From Desulfobulbus sp. (GTDB lineage: Bacteria; Desulfobacterota; Desulfobulbia; Desulfobulbales; Desulfobulbaceae), in assembly GCA_028684915.1 (NCBI GenBank), contig JAQUEZ010000005.1, positions 1 through 64,000 on the forward strand: a stretch of 64,000 nucleotides of DNA. Reading direction: 5' to 3'. Every line of letters starts with the position of its first letter. Position 1 is the first letter of the stretch. Both the position numbers and the translations under genes were made by a program. Of this stretch, positions 26,399-33,417 are shown piece by piece. The notes beneath the pieces are model-generated. The model had not been told where the DNA came from. It was given only the letters and a program-made list of their open reading frames with translations, and made no database searches.

Positions 26399-27729
26399 GC
26401 TCCCACCTCCGCCACAATGGCGTCCATGGTTTCTTTATCGATCGTTTCGGTGACGCAGAACAGATAGGCTCCGCTCAACTGCGGATAGAGGCCGCCCAAT
26501 TCCAGGCCGGCAACAATGCCTTGAGCGAGTAACCGCTGACGGGCAGCTGCAAAATCGCCCGAAAAGCGGAGCACAAACTCGTTGAAGCTCGGTCCTGAAA
26601 AGACCAGACCGGCCCCGGTTTGGATGAGGCTCTTTTTGAAATACTCGCTCTTATCAAAGTTGACCCGGGCCAGCTGCCCTATCCCGGTACCACCAAGGGA
26701 CGCCATGTACATAGCGGCGGTCAGAGCACAGATCCCCTGATTGGAGCAAATGTTCGAGGTGGCCTTTTCGCGGCGGATATGCTGCTCGCGGGTGGCAAGT
26801 GTCAACACGTATCCCCGCCGCCCGTCAAGATCCTTGGTTTCGCCGACCAACCGTCCGGGCAGGTTGCGGGTATAGGGTTCCTTGCAGCCGAACATCCCCA
26901 GGCCAGGCCCACCAAAGGAGGGCGCGATGCCGAAACTCTGTCCCTCGCCACAGACGATATCCGCTCCACAAAGACCGGGACTTTTCACCAACCCATAGGC
27001 CAAGGGTTCGGAAAAACAGGCCACAAACAGGGCTCCACAGGCATGGATAGTGGTCCCGGCCTGCTGCAGATCCTCAATCACCCCAAAAAAGTTGGGCGAC
27101 TGCAGGGCCACTGCGGCAAAGTCGCTTTCCTCTCCCAGGCCACGCAGATCGGTGCGCCCGTCCTCAAGGAAGTCGAGTTCGACAATCTCAAACCCGGCTG
27201 GCTGCAGATAGGCCCGAACCACGGCCCGGTAATGGGGATGAATCGCCTTGGACACGGCCACCCGTTTCTTCTTCTTGGCGATGCGCAGCCCCATCAAAAG
27301 GGCCTCGGCCAGGGCAGAGGCGCCATCGTACATCGAGGCGTTGACCACATCCACCCCAAGCAAACGGGCGGTCAGAGTCTGATACTCAAAAATACCCTGC
27401 AGGGTGCCCTGGGCCATCTCCGGCTGATAGGGGGTGTAGGCGGTAAGAAACTCGGAACGGCTGGCCAGGGCGCGTACGGTCTCGGGGATATAATGGCGAT
27501 AGCTGCCAGCCCCGATCAGTACCTTGTCACCCTCATCAACCCGCATGGTAGCGGCCAGGGCGCGCATATGGTCGTTGAGCTGCCACTCACTCTTGGGCTG
27601 GGGCAGGTTCCAGGACGCAGTCATCCGGCATTCCGCGGGCACCGAATCAAACAGCCCGTCCAGGCTCTCTGTTCCGACGACCGCAAGCATGTCGTTGATT
27701 TCTTCGGGGGTATGAGGCAGGTAGCGCAT
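26395..27729 (-). CDS. gcvPA: Glycine dehydrogenase (decarboxylating), subunit 1
   Basis: The 444-residue N-terminal half of the P-protein. It starts MRYLPHTPEEINDML and contains the typical YTPYQPEMAQGTLQ, MYDGASALAEA and GEGQSFG segments of GcvPA; it lacks the PLP lysine, as expected. The start lies 3 bp after the gcvH stop, with AAGGAT inside the end of gcvH serving as ribosome site. Together with GcvPB it forms the heterotetrameric glycine decarboxylase. Confidence 0.96.
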   Translation of the reverse strand: MRYLPHTPEEINDMLAVVGTESLDGLFDSVPAECRMTASWNLPQPKSEWQLNDHMRALAATMRVDEGDKVLIGAGSYRHYIPETVRALASRSEFLTAYTPYQPEMAQGTLQGIFEYQTLTARLLGVDVVNASMYDGASALAEALLMGLRIAKKKKRVAVSKAIHPHYRAVVRAYLQPAGFEIVELDFLEDGRTDLRGLGEESDFAAVALQSPNFFGVIEDLQQAGTTIHACGALFVACFSEPLAYGLVKSPGLCGADIVCGEGQSFGIAPSFGGPGLGMFGCKEPYTRNLPGRLVGETKDLDGRRGYVLTLATREQHIRREKATSNICSNQGICALTAAMYMASLGGTGIGQLARVNFDKSEYFKKSLIQTGAGLVFSGPSFNEFVLRFSGDFAAARQRLLAQGIVAGLELGGLYPQLSGAYLFCVTETIDKETMDAIVAEVGA

Positions 27730-27732
27730 AGG

Positions 27733-28128
27733 TTATCCTTGAAGCATCTCGAGGTAGGCAGCAGCCTTATGCAACTGCGCAAACTCACTCGGATCGCTGG
27801 GTTTGATTTCAATGATCCAGGCCTCGTAAGGATCCTGGTTGATCAGCTCCGGGCTATCGGTGAGCGCGGAGTTAATCGCGACCACCTCGCCGGACATGGG
27901 CATGTACAACTCGGAGACCGCCTTGACCGATTCCAGGGTGCCGAATTCATCGCCCTTGGCAAAGCTGTCGCCAACGGGTGGCAATTCAACAAAAACAATA
28001 TCGCCCAACTGATCCTGGGCATAATCGCTGACACCGATGCGTACCGTCTCCCCGGTGATCCGGGCCCACTCGTGATCATCGGTGTAGCCGAGATCCGAAG
28101 GTAATTGCAATTCGTCGAGTTCTTTCAT
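27733..28128 (-). CDS. gcvH: Glycine cleavage system H protein
   Basis: A 131-residue lipoyl carrier protein. The lipoylated lysine is Lys69 in FGTLESVKAVSELY, within the standard biotinyl/lipoyl fold, and HEWARI precedes it. It shuttles the methylamine group between P, T and L proteins. CAGGAGAGAAAG supports ATG 28128. No gcvL (dihydrolipoyl dehydrogenase) is present in the cluster, so the L protein must be encoded elsewhere. Confidence 0.97.
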   Translation of the reverse strand: MKELDELQLPSDLGYTDDHEWARITGETVRIGVSDYAQDQLGDIVFVELPPVGDSFAKGDEFGTLESVKAVSELYMPMSGEVVAINSALTDSPELINQDPYEAWIIEIKPSDPSEFAQLHKAAAYLEMLQG

Positions 28129-28206
28129 TTCTTTCTCTCCTGTCTTATGGAATGGGGAATTTTGATTCTGTCTGCAGGGCCGAATCGGTGACGATCCCTG
28201 CTCGCC

Positions 28207-28779
28207 CTAAGCTTTCGATTTATCCAGCGAGAGCACGCGCACCCCGGAACCCAACCGGGAGCCGACATATCTCCGGATAAAAGTGAGATAGGCGTTGCCG
28301 CCGTTCGTCCGCCTCAGGATCGATCGGTAGATTGCGGCCAGGACCTTTACCAGATCGTCCTCGGCGACATCTTTCAAATCGAGGGCAATGACTTGCCGCA
28401 TCTCGGCAAACATCGTCGCGAGCGCATCATCCTCGACGGAGGGACTGCAATCTTTGAAATGATGCACATCGAGCAGCAACTCGATCAATCGCATGGCAGT
28501 GTTGTCGGTGTATGCACCTTTGCCCTGCACATCGAATGTACAGAGGGCGGATTCAATCACTCTGGAAATTTCCTCAAGCACGATGGAATGGGAGAGTTCC
28601 GAGGTTTCAAAATAGGGTACGCTGCGATAATTTTTTTTTGCCGGCCCACTACTTAAGAACGAACAGGTGGCACAGATCTCGGAGCTGCGCGTTTCGCCGC
28701 AGCACTGGCTGCACACCATTCCACCCTTCAAACATTTTCTTTTTCCTTTACGAGCCGAACAGATCGAACAGGTAGCCAC
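28207..28779 (-). CDS. Uncharacterised zinc-ribbon protein within the gcv operon
   Basis: A 190-residue protein not recognised by function. The N-terminus (1-41) is cysteine-rich: CSIC, KCLKGGMVCSQCC and ICATC form at least two potential metal-binding knuckles, probably a zinc ribbon. The rest is mostly helical, with a serine/threonine-poor region, acidic patches and a basic C-terminal RRTNGGNAYLTFIRRYVGSRLG. The GTG start at 28779 is supported by AAGGAGAGACC. It lies between gcvT and gcvH in the same direction, 32 bp after gcvT and 78 bp before gcvH, suggesting a role linked to glycine cleavage or an RNA/DNA-binding regulator. No homologous function is claimed. Confidence 0.75.
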   Translation of the reverse strand: MATCSICSARKGKRKCLKGGMVCSQCCGETRSSEICATCSFLSSGPAKKNYRSVPYFETSELSHSIVLEEISRVIESALCTFDVQGKGAYTDNTAMRLIELLLDVHHFKDCSPSVEDDALATMFAEMRQVIALDLKDVAEDDLVKVLAAIYRSILRRTNGGNAYLTFIRRYVGSRLGSGVRVLSLDKSKA

Positions 28780-28811
28780 GGTCTCTCCTTGATACCAAAT
28801 GGGTGAAAGGT

Positions 28812-30107
28812 TTATTCCCGATTGAGCATGGTCTGCATGGGTTTGCGGGCGGTGCGGTCCGGCCGGATGTCGTCGCGGATCTCCACCTTGAGTTTCCGTT
28901 TGCCGTCAGTGAGCATGACCTCACTGCCAACGGGTAATTTAGTGTTCAAACGAACAAAGCCACAGCAGAGTCCGCGCGGAGTAAAGGGCTCAGGCCTTCC
29001 TTGGTCCGCTGGGGTGGCCAGGCTCATAATTTTCCGCTCCACCCGATCAATAGCCATATCGGTGGTGCAGGTGAGGATGGTACCGATAGTGGCCCCTTCA
29101 AGGTTGGTGACCCTGGCATTGCCGCTGACGGTTATCTTGCGCGGATCATAACCGGCAAAGGCTTGGGTGACCGGAGGATTCTGCTCGGCAAGTACTGCTG
29201 CTAGCCCCAGACACTCTTTGGTGAAACCACGCCCGGTCCCATTCCAAGGGAGTACGAACAACCAGGGGTTTTCGGCAAAGAGCCAAGGGCCGATATCCTG
29301 ATGGGAGAGCGGCAAACCGGCACCGGCGCGCAGTGAATCGCGCGCGGCCAGACCGCAGGCAATCAACCCGTCGTGACCGCCTGCCTCCAACAGGAGCGCC
29401 CATAACCGCTGCAGATGATCAGGAGCGATAAAGAGCTCAAAACCAAACTCACCGGTATAGCCGGTGCGGGAAACCATCAAAGGCGTACCATCCAGCAGAC
29501 TCACCGTGGCCCCTGGAAGTTCCTCAGGGGCAAAGCTCCCTTTGAAGGAAAAATACACCATCTTTTCAAAGACCTGGTCCGGATTCTTCAATACCCGGCT
29601 GAGGATAGTCGTGGCCTTGGGCCCCTGAATGTCCATCTTGCCCACCCGGTCGGTATGATCCTCAATCTCTGCCTCGCTGCCAAAACGGTTCTGCTCCCGC
29701 AAATGACTGGCTATCGGCCCGCCCATGGAAGCATTGACCACGATCATGTAATCGCTTCCGGCGCACTGATAAACAATGGCATCGTCCAGTACCCCGCCGC
29801 TTTCGTCAAGGAACACCCCGTAGACGCAGCGACCGCGAACAAGCGGGCCTTTGTTCGGTCCAAGGCAGCGTTCCAAGTCCTTGGAAAAGCAGGTCTGGAG
29901 CAGATCCCGCACCCGCGAGCCGCGCAGGGTGAGCACGGCCATGTGGCTGGTGTCGAACAAACCGGCTGCATTGATAACGGCCAAATGCTCGGCCTTTGCG
30001 CCCGCCGGATACCAGAGCGGCATCTCATACCCGCCAAAGGCGGCCATATTGGCACTCTGCCCGACATGCCAGGCATGCAGTGGCGTGGTCTTCATGGCTG
30101 TTTCCAT
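28812..30107 (-). CDS. gcvT: Aminomethyltransferase (glycine cleavage T protein), long variant
   Basis: T protein transfers the aminomethyl carbon from lipoyl-GcvH to tetrahydrofolate, releasing ammonia. Family segments are visible: GLFDTSHMAVLTLRG, VVNAS, IQGPKA, SRTGYTGEFGFELF and the C-terminal barrel RGLCCGFVRL. At 431 residues it is longer than the usual 360-370. The strongly conserved RDSLRLEAG loop reads RDSLRAGAG here and is followed by a region richer in Trp and Pro than usual, so it is a divergent member. GGAG seven bases before ATG 30107 sets the start; lrp ends 11 bp upstream. Confidence 0.88.
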   Translation of the reverse strand: METAMKTTPLHAWHVGQSANMAAFGGYEMPLWYPAGAKAEHLAVINAAGLFDTSHMAVLTLRGSRVRDLLQTCFSKDLERCLGPNKGPLVRGRCVYGVFLDESGGVLDDAIVYQCAGSDYMIVVNASMGGPIASHLREQNRFGSEAEIEDHTDRVGKMDIQGPKATTILSRVLKNPDQVFEKMVYFSFKGSFAPEELPGATVSLLDGTPLMVSRTGYTGEFGFELFIAPDHLQRLWALLLEAGGHDGLIACGLAARDSLRAGAGLPLSHQDIGPWLFAENPWLFVLPWNGTGRGFTKECLGLAAVLAEQNPPVTQAFAGYDPRKITVSGNARVTNLEGATIGTILTCTTDMAIDRVERKIMSLATPADQGRPEPFTPRGLCCGFVRLNTKLPVGSEVMLTDGKRKLKVEIRDDIRPDRTARKPMQTMLNRE

Positions 30108-30118
30108 GGTGTGGCTCC

Positions 30119-30604
30119 TTATATTGAGTCGGAAGACTGCTCACAGGAGCCCAAGACCGGTTGATTGGTCAGGGGCACCTTGAGATTAAAACTTTTATAG
30201 ACCACAAAGGTCTCCACCGAACGGACGTTGTCGATTGTGGCAACCTCTTGGGTAAAAAACTCGAGCAAGCCAAAATCCGTGCTGAGCATGGCGGTGACGA
30301 TCAAATCGAACTGGCCGGTGACCACGCAGACCGAAATCACCGAGCGCAGCTTGCTGAACTCCTCTCCCTTCTTGACCAGATCCATACCCTTGACGCGCAC
30401 CCCGACCATGATGATCTGCTGGTCGGGTAGTGCCTCGGGGTTGACCAGCCCACTGATGGAAAGCACGCCCTCGTCCATCAGCTTTTTCACCCGTGAACGA
30501 ACCGTTCCCTCGGCCAGCGACAGCTCTTCGGCGATTTTCTTATAGGAAACGCGCCCATCCTTGAGGTGGTTTATGATGGCAAGATTAGTGGCATCGATCA
30601 GCAT
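30119..30604 (-). CDS. Lrp/AsnC-family transcriptional regulator
   Basis: A 161-residue regulator with an N-terminal helix-turn-helix (YKKIAEELSLAEGTVRSRVKKLMDEG, about 24-49) and a C-terminal RAM ligand-binding domain (GVRVKG...VTGQFDLIVTAM...). Proteins of this family bind amino acids and act as octameric switches. It is the first gene before gcvT on the same strand, so glycine or another amino acid may be its ligand. I choose ATG 30604 because the predicted promoter leaves almost no leader for the upstream ATG at 30637, and AAGG precedes 30604. Confidence 0.88.
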   Translation of the reverse strand: MLIDATNLAIINHLKDGRVSYKKIAEELSLAEGTVRSRVKKLMDEGVLSISGLVNPEALPDQQIIMVGVRVKGMDLVKKGEEFSKLRSVISVCVVTGQFDLIVTAMLSTDFGLLEFFTQEVATIDNVRSVETFVVYKSFNLKVPLTNQPVLGSCEQSSDSI

Positions 30605-30639
30605 ACGATTGGCCTTAGGTTTTGCGAATGCATACAATC

Positions 30640-30668
30640 ACGCTACGGAAAAACATGCATTCTGTCAA
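30640..30668 (-). promoter_or_regulatory. Promoter of the lrp-gcv operon
   Basis: On the minus strand a perfect TTGACA (30668-30663) is followed after 17 bp by TAGCGT (30645-30640). Transcription would begin near 30633, so initiation at ATG 30637 is impossible and ATG 30604 gets a short leader. Confidence 0.5.
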
Positions 30669-30753
30669 TATCGTTCTCCATTTCTGACGAATCCATCAAT
30701 AACCTCAAAAAACTCTTTCAGCAAGTTCAAGGGGTTATTTCCAGAGCTCAGAA

Positions 30754-30786
30754 TAAAAAAAAGCCCCGGTCGAAATCGACCGGGGC
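30754..30786 (-). terminator. tpx intrinsic terminator
   Basis: A perfect 11-bp stem, GCCCCGGTCGA (30763-30773) and TCGACCGGGGC (30776-30786), is followed on the minus strand by eight T residues. It lies 29 bp past the tpx stop. Confidence 0.9.
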
Positions 30787-30814
30787 CAGAGGCACAACAG
30801 CGGGTTACAACCGA

Positions 30815-31315
30815 TTATTTGATTGCAGCCAGAGCGGCATCATAGTTGGGCTCCTGGGTAATTTCCGGCACCTGCTCGGTATAGGCAACCTTGCCCGCAG
30901 CATCAATGACCACAATAGCGCGGGAGAGCAGACCGGCAATGGGGCCGGTGGTGATGGTGACGCCATAATCTTTACCAAAGGCCGGTGAACGGAATACCGA
31001 CAGGGACTCGACGTTCTTCAGGCCATCGGTCTCGCAAAAACGAGTGTGGGCAAAGGGCAGATCAGCGGAGATACAGAGGACCACGGTGTTGTCATTTTCC
31101 CCAGCCACCTTGTTGAAACAGCGAACCGAAGCAGCGCAAACCGGGGTATCAATGCTGGGGAAAATGTTGAGTACCACTTTTTTCCCTTTGTAATCAGCAA
31201 GTGTCACCTCGGCGAGGTCGGTTTTGACCAGGGTGAAGTTAGGTGCTGCGGAACCTTTTGCAGGCAGCTCGCCGATGGTATCGATTGCATTACCCTTCAG
31301 GGTGATTTTGGCCAT
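30815..31315 (-). CDS. tpx: Thiol peroxidase
   Basis: A 166-residue atypical 2-Cys peroxiredoxin that reduces hydrogen and alkyl peroxides using thioredoxin. The peroxidatic cysteine is in FPSIDTPVCAASVRCF (near 60) and the resolving cysteine in HTRFCETDGLKNV (near 94). AAAGGAG precedes the ATG at 31315. A PerR/Fur-like palindrome lies about 150 bp upstream at 31461-31474, and a Fur-family gene is the next gene upstream, so peroxide-responsive control is plausible. Confidence 0.95.
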   Translation of the reverse strand: MAKITLKGNAIDTIGELPAKGSAAPNFTLVKTDLAEVTLADYKGKKVVLNIFPSIDTPVCAASVRCFNKVAGENDNTVVLCISADLPFAHTRFCETDGLKNVESLSVFRSPAFGKDYGVTITTGPIAGLLSRAIVVIDAAGKVAYTEQVPEITQEPNYDAALAAIK

Positions 31316-31654
31316 GATGTATCTCCTTTAATAGATAGTAGAATGCACTGCTCAATAAACGATTACGCCGGACGCAAAAGCCCAGCCACTAAAAATGAAA
31401 ACACCTGTTTCCAGGCTAGTTACTCGCTCATCATTCGATGTACGCTTTTCGATGTTGCACAGAATAATCATTCTCTTTTAGGAGTAAAGTGCCACTTTTA
31501 AAAAATATTCCTTGCATCACAAACCATGATGACGCTGGAGGAGCTCCAAACACTCAAGCAGTATACGATGAAAAAACGGTGAGTTACGAGAAATGAAACG
31601 TGATTCTCAAATTATTTATGAGAACGACACGTGAGACAATCTGTGCAGAATGAA
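31316..31654. other. tpx upstream region with a Fur-type box and repeat copy C
   Basis: The 339 bases hold no convincing gene. AGAATAATCATTCT at 31461-31474 is a 14-bp near-palindrome in the style of Fur/PerR boxes, about 150 bp before tpx. From 31555 to 31632 (minus strand) lies an inverted copy of the dispersed repeat, with GTCGTTCTCAT, GAGAATCACGTTTC and CTCGTAACTCACCG in the same order as at 5047-5100. The inverted repeat in it may also terminate the upstream regulator gene. Confidence 0.55.
31461..31474 (-). promoter_or_regulatory. Fur/PerR-type operator candidate upstream of tpx
   Basis: The sequence AGAATAATCATTCT has AGAAT/ATTCT arms around a four-base centre and is AT-rich with the ATNAT core common to Fur-family boxes. 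Its place upstream of a peroxidase gene and near a Fur-family regulator supports the call; there is no experimental evidence. Confidence 0.45.
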
Positions 31655-32104
31655 TTATCCTTCTTTTTTGCCCTTGCAGCTGGCACAGGTTCCATGGGCG
31701 ACAACACTGGTTCGGTCGATCTCTCCGATCTCGCCCAGACTTGTCGGCAGGCGCATAGTATCAAAGCTGGGCCAGAAAAAATCAAAAACCTGCCCGCACT
31801 CATCGCAGAGGAAGTGGTGATGACGAAGCCCCAGGGCATCATACCGGGCTTGGCTGGCCACAGTTTCCAAACGATGCACCAGGCCGAGTTTTTCAAAGGT
31901 AGCCAGGGTCCGATAAACGGTATCCAATGCCAAGGTGGGCAAAGATGTCTCCAACCGCTTGTACAGGGTTTCAGCGGAAGGATGGTCGTGCGATTTCAAC
32001 AGCTCCGCATAGATGACCATACGCTGATGCGTCAACTTGAGTCCGGCATCCTTGCAGATCTGTTCGAAATGATGGAGTTGTTCCTGGGACGTGTTTTCTG
32101 CCAT
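31655..32104 (-). CDS. Fur-family (PerR-like) regulator
   Basis: A 149-residue metal-dependent repressor. The winged helix includes LTHQRMVIYAELLKSHDHPSAETLY and LDTVYRTLATFEKLGLV; the metal region has RHHHFLCDECGQVFDF and a C-terminal CASC, giving two CxxC pairs for structural zinc. The HPSAETLYKRL and short-form C-terminus resemble PerR more than Fur, but the histidine/aspartate metal ligands do not decide this. Two direct TTTACTAA repeats (32123-32130 and 32147-32154) lie upstream and could be its own operator. The tpx neighbour supports a peroxide role. Confidence 0.85.
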   Translation of the reverse strand: MAENTSQEQLHHFEQICKDAGLKLTHQRMVIYAELLKSHDHPSAETLYKRLETSLPTLALDTVYRTLATFEKLGLVHRLETVASQARYDALGLRHHHFLCDECGQVFDFFWPSFDTMRLPTSLGEIGEIDRTSVVAHGTCASCKGKKEG

Positions 32105-32226
32105 ACAACCCGTTTGAGAATTTTTACTAAAAGGGAATTGTCACTCTTTACTAAGAGGTAATATTCCTCCCGTCAATGGGAATTTCTCAACCACGGTTGC
32201 CGCACCCTGTGGTAACCGAGCCCGCA
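32105..32226 (-). promoter_or_regulatory. Upstream region of the Fur-family regulator with direct repeats
   Basis: TTTACTAA occurs at 32123-32130 and again 24 bp on at 32147-32154, both reading TTAGTAAA on the coding strand. A -35-like TTGACG lies just upstream (about 32175). The repeats overlap the likely -10 region and are candidate operator half-sites. Confidence 0.4.
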
Positions 32227-33141
32227 TTAAAGCGCGGCATCAACCTGGCCGAGCAGGTCAACGATTCGCGAAGAGGCAAGCAAATCATCGAGCCAGTTTT
32301 CCGGCAGGGTTTCCAAGCCTAAGCGTGCCCCTAACATCATCCCTACCACCAGACCACGGGCGGCGGAATCGCCTCCGGCCATCACGTTCTCGATCAATGC
32401 CGTCTTGAGATCATTCGGATATCGGAGCACCAGATGCAAGGCTCCCGGCAAGGCTGCGGCAATACCGCACATCTGCCCAAACTGCTTGATCACGCCTCTA
32501 CTCTCTTTGGAAACCGAATCAAGCGCTCCGCGGATGCGGATATCCAGGTCGATATCCGCCACCCCTTCATCAAGGGCCTGCTCCATGGCGGCGTCGGGGC
32601 TTGCCCCCTTAAGGACCTCGAATACGACTTTGGCAATAAACTCAGCCCCGACCAGGGTGGCTGGATTGTTATGGGTCAAACGAGTCTGATCATGCACCGC
32701 CTGCAGCAGCGTTGAGCGGTCGTTTTGATAGCGATAGATCAGCGGGGCTATCCGTGCCGCACCGCCCAAATCCGAGGACCGGGATCCGCATTGATCAAGC
32801 GGGAGGCCTTGCTTCATATTGTCCAGGGTGGCTGCGGTGGCCTTGTCGATATAGCCCTGATAGCTAGCAAACAGATCTTGCCAGGTAGCGGCAAAATCAT
32901 TCACGGAAAACTTGCCGGCGGCCGCCACCGACTCAAGCAGCACCAGGGCCTGATCTCCGTAATGGGTAAAGGCCCCACGCTGTTTGCCCTTGTGATAGGA
33001 ATCCGCGCCGGGGGATAGCAACGTTTCCACCCGACCGAATTTGCGGTCGATCTCAGCGGTATCATAAATCCAATGGGCGCCGAGTGCCAGGCTGTCTGCT
33101 GCAAACGAGGCCAGAACCATGGCCCTTGCCGGTGTTGTCAT
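32227..33141 (-). CDS. ADP-ribosylglycohydrolase family protein
   Basis: A 304-residue all-helical hydrolase of the ARH/DraG superfamily. The ATG at 33141 follows GGAGGATCATC; an in-frame extension to 33300 is not supported. Family-like segments are the N-terminal SFAADSLALGAHWIYD (canonical version AAGDALGAP), GGAARIAPL and the C-terminal GGDSAARGLVVGMMLGARLGLE, where metal-binding acidic residues usually lie. Members remove ADP-ribose from proteins or small molecules, or hydrolyse related bonds. The DLGGAARIAPL and GGDSAA motifs are a subgroup pattern without a clear substrate, so the activity is uncertain. Confidence 0.8.
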   Translation of the reverse strand: MTTPARAMVLASFAADSLALGAHWIYDTAEIDRKFGRVETLLSPGADSYHKGKQRGAFTHYGDQALVLLESVAAAGKFSVNDFAATWQDLFASYQGYIDKATAATLDNMKQGLPLDQCGSRSSDLGGAARIAPLIYRYQNDRSTLLQAVHDQTRLTHNNPATLVGAEFIAKVVFEVLKGASPDAAMEQALDEGVADIDLDIRIRGALDSVSKESRGVIKQFGQMCGIAAALPGALHLVLRYPNDLKTALIENVMAGGDSAARGLVVGMMLGARLGLETLPENWLDDLLASSRIVDLLGQVDAAL

Positions 33142-33417
33142 GATGATCCTCCAATAAAGTTTCTCTACTCTTTCACGTCGTGATCTCTTGTTACACCAAT
33201 AGGCGTGGCAAAGCTTTTTGTCAAACGAGCCGCAGCCCCTTAACTCAGCGGACTGGAGCGCCGATAGAGAAACAGGCTGTGCAAGCCTTGTCGTTTTCAC
33301 CAGTGGGTGTCAAACGGCACTTCCCTGGATTCGTCACACACCGTTTTCGCGGTGTATACGTTGCGATCGCCGACGTTTTACGGGTCCGACCTCTGTATTT
33401 CAGCGTAAGGAGGAATA

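Noticed and set aside
26620..28104. 494-codon plus-strand frame across gcvPA and gcvH
   Set aside because: Antisense to two complete genes with clear motifs; it has no recognisable domain or ribosome site.
30604..30814. Glycine riboswitch upstream of the gcv operon
   Set aside because: The leader is only tens of bases before the lrp start, and the segment between tpx and the promoter has no tandem glycine aptamer pattern; the Lrp-type regulator is a better candidate controller.
31012..31400. 151-codon frame overlapping tpx
   Set aside because: Antisense to a complete thiol peroxidase and lacking any features.
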